Shown piece by piece: positions 7,392 through 13,195 of a stretch of 13,195 nt of DNA. Every line of letters begins with the position of its first letter. Position 1 is the stretch's first letter. Both the position numbers and the translations under genes were made by a program. The DNA is from Lachnoclostridium sp. UBA1175 (GTDB taxonomy: Bacteria; Bacillota; Clostridia; Lachnospirales; Lachnospiraceae), in the NCBI GenBank assembly GCA_002311665.1, contig DBYX01000006.1, positions 1 through 13,195 of the forward strand. The letters are read 5' to 3'. A model generated the notes under the pieces. The model was not told the origin of the DNA. It did not search any database and saw only the letters and a program-made list of their open reading frames with translations.

Positions 7392-8588
7392 TTGGATACC
7401 AGAATCATTTATAAGAAGAAAGATGCCATAGTCAGCGCGGCTCTTAAGGATAACCGTCTGACGAACATTCGGATCACCGGGCCCGAGGGAGATCTGACAC
7501 CCGGGGACATCTATGTCGGAAGGATCGAGTCCGTCGTTCCGAATATCAACGGAGCGTTTGTTTCCATCGGGAAGGAGCGCAACTGTTTCCTGAAACTCGA
7601 AAGAGCTCTCTATCCGATCGCAAGCCCCCGGCATGCGGACGGCAAGCTTCACGCGGGGGATATCCTTCTCGTGCAGGTGGAGCGGGACGAGGGGCGCAAC
7701 AAGCCCGCGACCGTTGTGAGCGATTTTTCGCTTACCGGGATTCATCTTGTCCTGATCCATGGAAAGAAGGAGGTCAGGGTCTCCTCAAAGATTGAAGACG
7801 GTGCATGGAAGGCGGAGATGCGACCGATCGTAAACGGATGGATCGACGGCGAGTATGCCCTGATGCTCCGCACCAACTCGTATAAGGCGGGCATCGATGT
7901 GATCCGCGCTGAGTTCGAATCCCTTTCCAATGTGTATCAGACGCTTCTGACCGGAGCGGATACGCGGGCGATCGGAACGAAACTTTTCGCGGGACTTCCC
8001 GATTATCTGTGTGACCTGCGGGACTCCGGGATGGACACGGTGAACCGCATCCTGACCGAGGATGAAGACGTGTACGCGGATGTCCTGGATTTTGCGAAGC
8101 GATTTCGTCCGGACTGCGTGCAGGGTGTGGAACTGCGTGATAAGAAAGTGTATCCTCTGGAGGCGGAGTTCGGTATGCGGGCAAAGCTCGGGGATCTGAC
8201 CTCGAGACGCGTCTGGCTCAAAAGCGGCGCGTATCTCGTCTTTGACACGACGGAGGCGATGACGGTTGTGGACGTGAACACCGGCAAGGCTTCCGCATCC
8301 AAAGCCTGCGCAAAGGGGTTCCTCGCGGTCAACCTGGAGGCGGCGGAGGAACTGGCGTACCAGATCCGTCTGAGAAATCTCTCCGGCATCATCATCGTAG
8401 ATTTTATCGATATGGAAAGCGAGGAGGACAGGAGAGAGCTGATGCACGAGCTGCGCGGCCTTCTGGAATTCGATCCGGTCAAGACACGCGTGGTGGATAT
8501 GACCAAACTCAATCTCGTGGAGATCACGCGTATGAAAAAGCATCGGCCGCTGGAGGAGGATGTGAAGAAATACTCGGTTTTGCAGTAA
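7392..8588 (+). CDS. rng: RNase E/G-family endoribonuclease, lacking the C-terminal zinc link
   Basis: A 398-residue endoribonuclease of the Rne/Rng family, cutting single-stranded RNA in rRNA maturation and mRNA decay. The start is TTG at 7392, supported by AAGGAG 7 nt upstream. The N-terminal RNase H-like and S1 region includes GDIYVGRIESVVPNINGAFV (38-57). The metal-binding catalytic residues are present: D294 and N296 in VVDVNTGK, and D337 in IIVDFIDM, with the same 43-residue spacing as D303 and D346 of E. coli RNase E. The chain stops at HRPLEEDVKKYSVLQ, where relatives continue into a CPxC zinc-link and small domain that hold dimers together. No CPxC is found in any frame downstream, so this is not a simple frameshift. 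It is the last gene of the radical SAM transcript. No terminator is visible before the rplU promoter, so read-through into the L21 operon is possible. Confidence 0.92.
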   Translation: MDTRIIYKKKDAIVSAALKDNRLTNIRITGPEGDLTPGDIYVGRIESVVPNINGAFVSIGKERNCFLKLERALYPIASPRHADGKLHAGDILLVQVERDEGRNKPATVVSDFSLTGIHLVLIHGKKEVRVSSKIEDGAWKAEMRPIVNGWIDGEYALMLRTNSYKAGIDVIRAEFESLSNVYQTLLTGADTRAIGTKLFAGLPDYLCDLRDSGMDTVNRILTEDEDVYADVLDFAKRFRPDCVQGVELRDKKVYPLEAEFGMRAKLGDLTSRRVWLKSGAYLVFDTTEAMTVVDVNTGKASASKACAKGFLAVNLEAAEELAYQIRLRNLSGIIIVDFIDMESEEDRRELMHELRGLLEFDPVKTRVVDMTKLNLVEITRMKKHRPLEEDVKKYSVLQ

Positions 8589-8614
8589 ATCAATAAATAT
8601 CAAAGAAAAAACTG

Positions 8615-8643
8615 TTGACATAGCAACGGCAATATGCTATATT
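8615..8643 (+). promoter_or_regulatory. Strong SigA promoter for rplU-prp-rpmA
   Basis: A perfect TTGACA (8615-8620), a 17-bp spacer and TATATT (8638-8643), with TG at 8635-8636 as an extended -10. The predicted start is about 8650, which places the L21-leader-like RNA at the very 5' end of the transcript. Confidence 0.85.
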
Positions 8644-8649
8644 TTTCGA

Positions 8650-8738
8650 GTGTGCCGCACAGTAAGGTATAAGTATGCCCATTTTCCGAAAGAGGGCATC
8701 GCCGAAACTGGCGAGTAATGATAATGGAGGTACCCTGT
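8650..8738 (+). ncRNA. L21-leader-like ribosomal protein leader RNA
   Basis: Between the promoter and rplU are two adjacent hairpins: ATGCCC/GGGCAT (8675-8680 with 8694-8699) and, directly abutting, CGCC/GGCG (8700-8703 with 8710-8713). They are followed by an A-rich single-stranded stretch and the GGAGG of rplU (8726-8730). Position and layout fit the Firmicutes L21 leader known from Rfam, thought to let L21 repress its own mRNA. I identify it from context and hairpins only. A covariance-model match was not possible here. Confidence 0.6.
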
Positions 8739-9047
8739 ATGTACGCAATTATTGCAACCGGTGGTAAACAGTACAAGGTAGCGGAAGGCGATATCATTAA
8801 AGTTGAGAAGCTCGGCGCTGCGGAAGGCGAGAGCTTTACGTTTGACCAGGTTCTTGCCGTGAACAACGGAGAGTTGATCGTCGGAACGCCTGTGGTGTCC
8901 GGTGCCAGCGTATCTGCAACCGTTCTCGGCGAAGGTAAAGCTAAGAAGGTTATTGTTTACAGATACAAGAGAAAAAGCGGATATCACAAGAAGAACGGCC
9001 ACAGACAGCCGTTTACGCAGGTTAAGATTGACGCCATCAACATGTAA
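8739..9047 (+). CDS. rplU: 50S ribosomal protein L21 (bL21)
   Basis: A 102-residue bL21, which binds domain I of 23S rRNA near L20. The start at 8739 gives the canonical MYAIIATGGKQYKV N-terminus with GGAGG 8 nt upstream. In-frame ATGs at 8718 and 8724 are rejected because they lie before or on the ribosome site. The conserved C-terminal KRKSGYHKKNGHRQPFTQVK segment binds rRNA and is intact. It is first in the rplU-prp-rpmA operon, driven by the 8615-8643 promoter and probably self-regulated through the leader. Confidence 0.97.
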   Translation: MYAIIATGGKQYKVAEGDIIKVEKLGAAEGESFTFDQVLAVNNGELIVGTPVVSGASVSATVLGEGKAKKVIVYRYKRKSGYHKKNGHRQPFTQVKIDAINM

Positions 9048-9075
9048 GTTGCGGTTTCTCTGAGGAGAATGCGCC

Positions 9076-9393
9076 ATGATCACTGTGGTATTTTACATGA
9101 AAGACGGCCGGTACTGTGGGTTTCACAGCAGCGGGCACGCGGGGTTCGAAGACAAAGGCAAGGACATCGTGTGCGCAGGAGTTTCCGCATTGGTGATCAC
9201 CTGTGTGAACTCTATCGAAAAGCTGACGAATGACCGCGCAGATATCGAGGAAGCTGCTGACGGAAGCGTGTTTTGTATGGTGAAACAGCCTGTCAGCACG
9301 GAGAGTGAACTCCTACTGCAGTCTTTGCGGTTGGGGATCACCGGTATCGCCGAACAATATCGACGATACGTGAGAATTGTTGTGGAAGAGTAG
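9076..9393 (+). CDS. prp: Ribosomal-processing cysteine protease Prp
   Basis: A 105-residue cysteine protease that removes the N-terminal extension of L27 before or during 50S assembly in Firmicutes. The catalytic dyad is visible as H21 (FHSSGHAG) and C33 (DIVCAGVSAL), matching His22 and Cys34 of the Staphylococcus aureus enzyme. GAGGAG lies 8 nt before the ATG. It sits between rplU and its substrate gene rpmA, the standard order. Its length is normal for the family. Confidence 0.96.
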   Translation: MITVVFYMKDGRYCGFHSSGHAGFEDKGKDIVCAGVSALVITCVNSIEKLTNDRADIEEAADGSVFCMVKQPVSTESELLLQSLRLGITGIAEQYRRYVRIVVEE

Positions 9394-9417
9394 TTTTCAA
9401 TCAGGAGGTATACGATC

Positions 9418-9702
9418 ATGTTAAAGATGAACCTTCAGTTATTCGCTCATAAAAAGGGTGTGGGCTCTACCAAGAACGGTAGAGATTCCGAGTCCAAGCG
9501 CCTCGGCGCCAAGAGAGCTGACGGTCAGTTCGTTAAGGCCGGCAACATCCTTTTCAAGCAGCGCGGGACCAAGATCCATCCCGGTGTTAATGTCGGACGC
9601 GGTGGCGATGACACTCTGTTCGCATTGGTAGACGGGACGCTTCGTTTTGAAACCAAAGCGGGTGGCAAGAAACAGGCCAGTGTTTATCCCGTAGCCGAAT
9701 AA
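9418..9702 (+). CDS. rpmA: 50S ribosomal protein L27 (bL27) with Prp-cleaved N-terminal extension
   Basis: A 94-residue bL27, whose N-terminal arm reaches the peptidyl-transferase centre. The product starts MLKMNLQLF-AHKKG. Prp cleavage is expected between F9 and A10, exposing the AHKKG arm, as shown for S. aureus L27. The conserved STKNGRDSESKRLG segment follows. AGGAGGT lies 8 nt upstream of the ATG. The gene is followed 16 nt later by an intrinsic terminator, so the rplU-prp-rpmA unit can end here. Confidence 0.98.
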   Translation: MLKMNLQLFAHKKGVGSTKNGRDSESKRLGAKRADGQFVKAGNILFKQRGTKIHPGVNVGRGGDDTLFALVDGTLRFETKAGGKKQASVYPVAE

Positions 9703-9718
9703 TTGGAATCAAATGTAC

Positions 9719-9753
9719 AGTCCCGTTCCCTCGACAGTCGGAACGGGACTTTT
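9719..9753 (+). terminator. Intrinsic terminator or attenuator between rpmA and obgE
   Basis: An 11-bp perfect stem, AGTCCCGTTCC/GGAACGGGACT (9719-9729 with 9740-9750), has a 10-nt loop and is followed by TTTTCTTC. It ends only about 10 nt before the obgE Shine-Dalgarno. Because no promoter fits in that gap, obgE must be reached by read-through or by a promoter further upstream, inside the rpmA region. Confidence 0.85.
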
Positions 9754-9771
9754 CTTCTATTTGGAGGTAGT

Positions 9772-11067
9772 ATGTTTGCCGATACAGCACAGATTTATAT
9801 CCGTTCCGGCAACGGCGGTGACGGGCATGTCGGTTTCCGGCGCGAAAAATTCGTCGCGGCCGGCGGTCCGAACGGAGGCGACGGCGGAAGAGGCGGCGAT
9901 CTGATCTTTGAGATTGACGAAGGCCTTAACACGCTCAACGATTTCCAGTACATCCGCAAATATTGCGCGAAGAACGGCGAGAACGGCGGCAACAACCGCT
10001 GCAACGGTGCGGATGGTGAGGACCTTGTGATCCGCGTGCCGGAGGGCACGATCATCAAGGAGGCCGAGTCCGGCAAAGTGATCGCCGATATGTCGCATGA
10101 GAACCGTCGCGTTGTCGTCCTCAAGGGCGGCCGCGGAGGCAAGGGCAATATGCATTATGCGACTCCGACGATGCAGGTTCCCAAATACGCGCAGCCCGGT
10201 CAGAAGGGACGTGAGCTGAACGTCATTCTGGAGCTCAAGGTGATCGCCGATGTAGGACTTGTCGGCTTCCCCAACGTCGGCAAATCGACGTTCCTCTCCA
10301 GAGTGTCCAACGCACGACCGAAGATCGCAAATTATCATTTTACGACGCTCAATCCGAATCTCGGTGTTGTCGATCTCGAGGGCACCGACGGTTTCGTGAT
10401 CGCGGACATCCCCGGCCTGATTGAGGGCGCTTCGGAAGGTGTCGGTCTCGGGCACGAGTTTCTTAAACATGTGGAGCGCTGCAAGGTTATATTGCACATT
10501 GTCGACGCCGCTTCCACGGAGGGACGCGACCCTGTCGAAGACATCCGGATGATCAACACCGAGCTTCGCAAGTACAGTGAGACTCTCGCATCGAAGCCTC
10601 AGATCATCGCGGCGAACAAGATGGATCTCTTCCCTGAGGAGGAGCGTGAGGAAGTCCTTCAAAAGATCCGAGACGGCATCCGGAAAGATATGCCGGAAAC
10701 CGAAGTGGTGGCGATTTCCGCCGTAAGCGGTTACGGTGTTCGCGAAGCCCTGTATGCCGTATACCATATGCTCGAGCAGTGTGAGGAATCTCCGATCATG
10801 TTTGAGCAGGAGTATTATCCGGATGCTGCTGACGCCGGTTCCGAGCCTTTCACGGTCGAGTACGATCCTGACGATTGTGTCTATGTTGTGGAAGGTCCCC
10901 GGATCGACCGCATGCTCGGCTATACGAACCTCGATTCCGAGAAAGGCTTCGAGTTCTTCCAGAATTTCCTCAAGACGAACGGTATTCTGGATCAGCTGGA
11001 GGCTCTCGGCATCAAGGACGGCGACACGGTACGGATGTACGGTTTGCAATTTGACTATTACAAGTAA
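9772..11067 (+). CDS. obgE: GTPase Obg (CgtA)
   Basis: A 431-residue essential GTPase in 50S assembly and (p)ppGpp-linked growth control. The start at 9772 has GGAGG 4 nt upstream and gives MFADTAQIYI. A TTG 69 nt upstream is in frame but would translate through the terminator hairpin, so it is rejected. Residues 1-158 are the glycine-rich Obg fold (SGNGGDGHVGFRREK, GPNGGDGGRGG). The G domain has G1 GFPNVGKST (165-173), a switch TT, G3 DIPG, G4 NKMD (282-285) and G5 SAV. The C-terminal OCT domain (about 355-431) is present, as is common in Firmicutes. It is followed by yhbY after 17 nt, forming the head of an obgE-yhbY-nadD/yqeK/rsfS unit. Confidence 0.97.
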   Translation: MFADTAQIYIRSGNGGDGHVGFRREKFVAAGGPNGGDGGRGGDLIFEIDEGLNTLNDFQYIRKYCAKNGENGGNNRCNGADGEDLVIRVPEGTIIKEAESGKVIADMSHENRRVVVLKGGRGGKGNMHYATPTMQVPKYAQPGQKGRELNVILELKVIADVGLVGFPNVGKSTFLSRVSNARPKIANYHFTTLNPNLGVVDLEGTDGFVIADIPGLIEGASEGVGLGHEFLKHVERCKVILHIVDAASTEGRDPVEDIRMINTELRKYSETLASKPQIIAANKMDLFPEEEREEVLQKIRDGIRKDMPETEVVAISAVSGYGVREALYAVYHMLEQCEESPIMFEQEYYPDAADAGSEPFTVEYDPDDCVYVVEGPRIDRMLGYTNLDSEKGFEFFQNFLKTNGILDQLEALGIKDGDTVRMYGLQFDYYK

Positions 11068-11084
11068 TTGCGGGAAGGATTGTT

Positions 11085-11372
11085 ATGACAACAAAGCAGA
11101 GAGCCTATCTGAAAGGGCTCGCAATGAATATCGAGCCGACGTTCCGTGTCGGCAAACAAAGCCTCACGCCGGAGTTCTGTGAGGGAATCCGCGAAGTGCT
11201 TGAGGCGAGAGAACTGATCAAGGTCGCCGTTTTGAACAACTGTGCCGATGACCCGAAGGAGCTCGCACGAGTTCTCTCCGAACGCACCGGCTCAGATGTT
11301 ATCCAGGTGATCGGCAAGAGGATCGTTCTTTACAAGGAATCGAAGACACAGAAGAAGATCATACTCCCGTAA
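11085..11372 (+). CDS. yhbY: YhbY/CRS1-type RNA-binding protein
   Basis: A 95-residue protein consisting of a single CRM (CRS1-YhbY) domain, which associates with pre-50S particles. Family features are KQRAYLKGLAMNIEPTFRVGK at the N-terminus, the conserved LNNCADDPKELARVL helix and the final QVIGKRIVLYKES strand. GAAGGA precedes the ATG. It is 17 nt after obgE and 13 nt before the nadD fusion, so it lies within one operon. Confidence 0.94.
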   Translation: MTTKQRAYLKGLAMNIEPTFRVGKQSLTPEFCEGIREVLEARELIKVAVLNNCADDPKELARVLSERTGSDVIQVIGKRIVLYKESKTQKKIILP

Positions 11373-11385
11373 CCGAGGTGAACCT

Positions 11386-13020
11386 ATGAAAGTCGGAATA
11401 CTCGGCGGGACGTTCGATCCGATCCACAGCGGCCACATTCGCATCGCGAAGGAAGCGAAGAAAGAGTTGGGGCTCGACAAAATGTGGATCATGCCGGCAA
11501 GGATACCGCCGCACAAAAACATTGATTCCGTGACGGACAATGTTCATCGACTGATGATGATCGAGCTTTCCATCCCGGATGAGAGTATCGAGATGAAAGT
11601 GATGGAGTTTGGCCGCGCCGGCAAATCCTACACTTCCGAGACACTGCAGCTTCTGCACGACGAACATCCAGACGGTGAATTGTATTACCTGATGGGAGAG
11701 GATTCACTGCGCGATTTTCCAAAGTGGCACGAACCGGAAACCATCGCATCACTTGCGAGGATCCCGGTAGCGATCCGCGAGGAGAACAGTGAGAGCTTCT
11801 CGAGCCTTCTTGAAGAGAGAAACCGCCAGTACGGCAATGCGTTTGTTCCGCTTAGCGTTTCCTACCAGCCTGTCTCTTCAACGATGCTTCGGGAAATGCT
11901 CCGCAACGGTGAGGACACGGACCTGATCGCACCGCGTGCGCTTAAGTACATACACCGCTTCGGTCTGTACGGAACGAAGGCGACTGCGATAAGTCCGAAG
12001 ACTTATAAACTTTACGAAGAGCTCAAAGAAAAACTTGCGGAGAAACTTTCCGAACACCGACTCACGCACTGCATCGGGGTTGCGCATCTCGCAGCCGATT
12101 TTATGCAGGAGTACGAGGATCGGTCCGCGAATCTGCCGTCCGGAGACGGATACTACGATTCTGTTCAGCAGGCATTTATCGCAGGCATTCTTCACGATTG
12201 CGCTAAATACGTGAAAGACGACGAGTTTGTTCCTTTGTGTGAAGAGTACGGAATCGAAATTACGGAAGATGAACGAAAGGTTCCGGAACTTCTTCATGCG
12301 AAACTCGGAAGCCTGTATGCGCGGACCGTATACGGGATCGAGGATCCGATGATCCTTTCGGCGATCGCGAAGCATTGTACCGGCGAAGTCGATATGAATC
12401 CGGTCGAGACAGCAGTCTACACGGCGGATTTCTGCGAGCCGTTCCGGGAACATATTCCGATAAGGCATTCGCTGCACAGCATACGCCTTACAGGTTACCG
12501 AAATCTGTTGAAAGCCGCACATATGGCGACCGAGTGCACGATTGCTTTTGTCGAGTCTATGGGCTGGACGATCGACAGAAAATCATATGAAGTTCTCAAT
12601 GGATTTGAGAAGGCCGCACAAGAGTATGCGGACAAAGAAGAAAGGAAATCAACTATGGAGCAGTATACATCAAAAGATCTTGCCAGAACCGCTTTTCAGG
12701 CGCTGGAGAACAAGAAAGGTTTTGATATCAAAGTAATTGAGATTGATAAAGTGTCCACGATCGCGGACTACTTTGTTATTGCTGACGGAAGCAACCCGTC
12801 CCAGGTAGAAGCTATGGTGGATGAGGTTCAGATGAAGTTGCATCAGATCTACGACGTGGAACCCAAGCGCATTGAGGGTGCGAGAAACTGCGGATGGATC
12901 CTTATGGATTACGGCGACATTGTTGTGCACGTGTTTTCCTCGCAGGATCGCCTTTTCTATGACCTGGAGCGTGTGTGGAGAGATGGTATGACCGTTGACA
13001 CGACGGACTGGAAAGAGTGA
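11386..13020 (+). CDS. nadD: NadD-YqeK-RsfS fusion: nicotinate-nucleotide adenylyltransferase, HD-domain Ap4A hydrolase, ribosome silencing factor
   Basis: One uninterrupted 544-codon frame joins three proteins that are usually separate. Residues 1-197 are NadD: nucleotidyl-transferase motif GGTFDPIHSGH (7-17) and the second ATP-site motif SSTMLRE (about 164-170), making NaAD from NaMN. Residues about 205-410 are YqeK, an HD-domain symmetrical Ap4A hydrolase. All expected metal ligands can be seen (H228, H270, D271, H304, H330, D348). Residues 424-544 are RsfS, which binds L14 and blocks subunit joining (STIADYFVIADG, CGWILMDYGDIVVHVF, RLFYDLERVW). GAGGTG lies 5 nt before the ATG. The linker of about 13 residues (KAAQEYADKEERKS) is charged. 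NadD-YqeK joins are plausible in Clostridia, but attachment of RsfS is unusual. An internal ribosome site may also release free RsfS. An assembly error that removed a stop codon is the main alternative. The frame is followed by a strong terminator. Confidence 0.9.
   Translation: MKVGILGGTFDPIHSGHIRIAKEAKKELGLDKMWIMPARIPPHKNIDSVTDNVHRLMMIELSIPDESIEMKVMEFGRAGKSYTSETLQLLHDEHPDGELYYLMGEDSLRDFPKWHEPETIASLARIPVAIREENSESFSSLLEERNRQYGNAFVPLSVSYQPVSSTMLREMLRNGEDTDLIAPRALKYIHRFGLYGTKATAISPKTYKLYEELKEKLAEKLSEHRLTHCIGVAHLAADFMQEYEDRSANLPSGDGYYDSVQQAFIAGILHDCAKYVKDDEFVPLCEEYGIEITEDERKVPELLHAKLGSLYARTVYGIEDPMILSAIAKHCTGEVDMNPVETAVYTADFCEPFREHIPIRHSLHSIRLTGYRNLLKAAHMATECTIAFVESMGWTIDRKSYEVLNGFEKAAQEYADKEERKSTMEQYTSKDLARTAFQALENKKGFDIKVIEIDKVSTIADYFVIADGSNPSQVEAMVDEVQMKLHQIYDVEPKRIEGARNCGWILMDYGDIVVHVFSSQDRLFYDLERVWRDGMTVDTTDWKE
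12655..13020 (+). CDS. rsfS: Ribosome silencing factor RsfS from internal start (nested in the fusion)
   Basis: ATG 12655 (residue 424 of the fusion) begins exactly where free RsfS proteins begin and would give a 121-residue product, normal for the family. It is preceded by GAAAGGAAA (12640-12648), an acceptable Shine-Dalgarno with a 9-nt gap from AGG. This suggests that RsfS was once, and may still be, translated on its own. The sequence cannot show whether the nested start is used. Confidence 0.5.
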   Translation: MEQYTSKDLARTAFQALENKKGFDIKVIEIDKVSTIADYFVIADGSNPSQVEAMVDEVQMKLHQIYDVEPKRIEGARNCGWILMDYGDIVVHVFSSQDRLFYDLERVWRDGMTVDTTDWKE

Positions 13021-13035
13021 CAGGAGACGGAGAAT

Positions 13036-13053
13036 ACCGGCTTCCGCGCCGGT
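13036..13053 (+). other. GC-rich hairpin after the rsfS stop
   Basis: ACCGGC/GCCGGT (13036-13041 with 13048-13053) with a 6-nt loop sits 15 nt after the stop codon. No T-run follows. It may be a 3'-end stabilising structure just upstream of the true terminator. Confidence 0.4.
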
Positions 13054-13070
13054 TCAAAGGGAATAAACGG

Positions 13071-13110
13071 AAAATGACTTGTCGAAAAGAGATCGACAAG
13101 TCATTTTTTA
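13071..13110 (+). terminator. Strong intrinsic terminator closing the obgE-rsfS unit
   Basis: A 15-bp perfect stem (13071-13085 with 13093-13107) containing ATGACTTGTCGA/TCGACAAGTCAT has a 7-nt loop and runs into a T6 tract (13104-13109). A-rich sequence before the stem could also make it work for a minus-strand transcript arriving from the right. Positions 13111-13195 hold no gene or convincing promoter. Confidence 0.9.
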
Positions 13111-13195
13111 TTGAAATTGATTTCTTATCGGATGAAAATCAAAAAAGTTACGATTTTCTTTGAACAATCCCTTGAAATGAAAAAGTAACTGCTAG

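Noticed and set aside
9703..9771. Upstream TTG start for obgE
   Set aside because: It would add 23 residues encoded across the terminator hairpin, has no ribosome site, and ATG 9772 matches the family N-terminus.
9757..11049. 430-codon minus-strand open frame opposite obgE
   Set aside because: It is a shadow of a clearly functional GTPase with all G motifs.
13134..13158. GAAAATC/GATTTTC inverted repeat near the right edge
   Set aside because: It is a 7-bp AT-rich stem with an 11-nt loop and no T-run, likely by chance in AT-rich intergenic DNA.

Overview
The window looks like a chromosomal core segment of a Firmicutes bacterium of the class Clostridia, probably Lachnospiraceae-like. The evidence is the gene order radical SAM protein, DUF2344 protein, RNase E/G, rplU, prp, rpmA, obgE, yhbY, nadD, yqeK, rsfS, together with an L27 that carries the Prp-cleaved N-terminal extension, purine-rich Shine-Dalgarno sites before every gene and SigA-type promoters. 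Genus cannot be set from the sequence alone. No tRNA, rRNA, insertion sequence, prophage or CRISPR array was seen.

Layout. Positions 1-119 hold no gene but contain a 14-bp perfect hairpin, probably the terminator of the first gene. Two minus-strand genes follow (120-3308 and 3579-4535). They are paralogues that begin with the same zinc-ribbon architecture. One is a 1062-residue cytosolic protein with a roughly 295-residue charged helix. The other is a 318-residue protein with two membrane helices. Each has its own promoter, and the larger one has a leader of about 190 nt with two hairpins. A divergent promoter pair (4570-4650) separates them from the plus-strand block.

The plus-strand block has three parts. 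(1) A radical SAM/B12-type protein, its DUF2344 partner (ATGA overlap) and an RNase E/G. (2) A strong promoter and an L21-leader-like RNA, then rplU-prp-rpmA and an intrinsic terminator. (3) obgE, yhbY and one long frame that joins NadD, YqeK and RsfS, closed by a strong terminator at 13071-13110. The theme is ribosome production and ribosome state: L21, L27 and its maturation protease, the 50S-assembly GTPase Obg, YhbY, an RNA-processing nuclease, and the silencing factor RsfS fused to NAD synthesis and Ap4A hydrolysis.

The points most worth a second look are the in-frame NadD-YqeK-RsfS fusion with a preserved internal RsfS start, the very long ER/K helix protein and its membrane paralogue, the RNase E/G that ends before the usual CPxC zinc link, and the terminator placed immediately before obgE.
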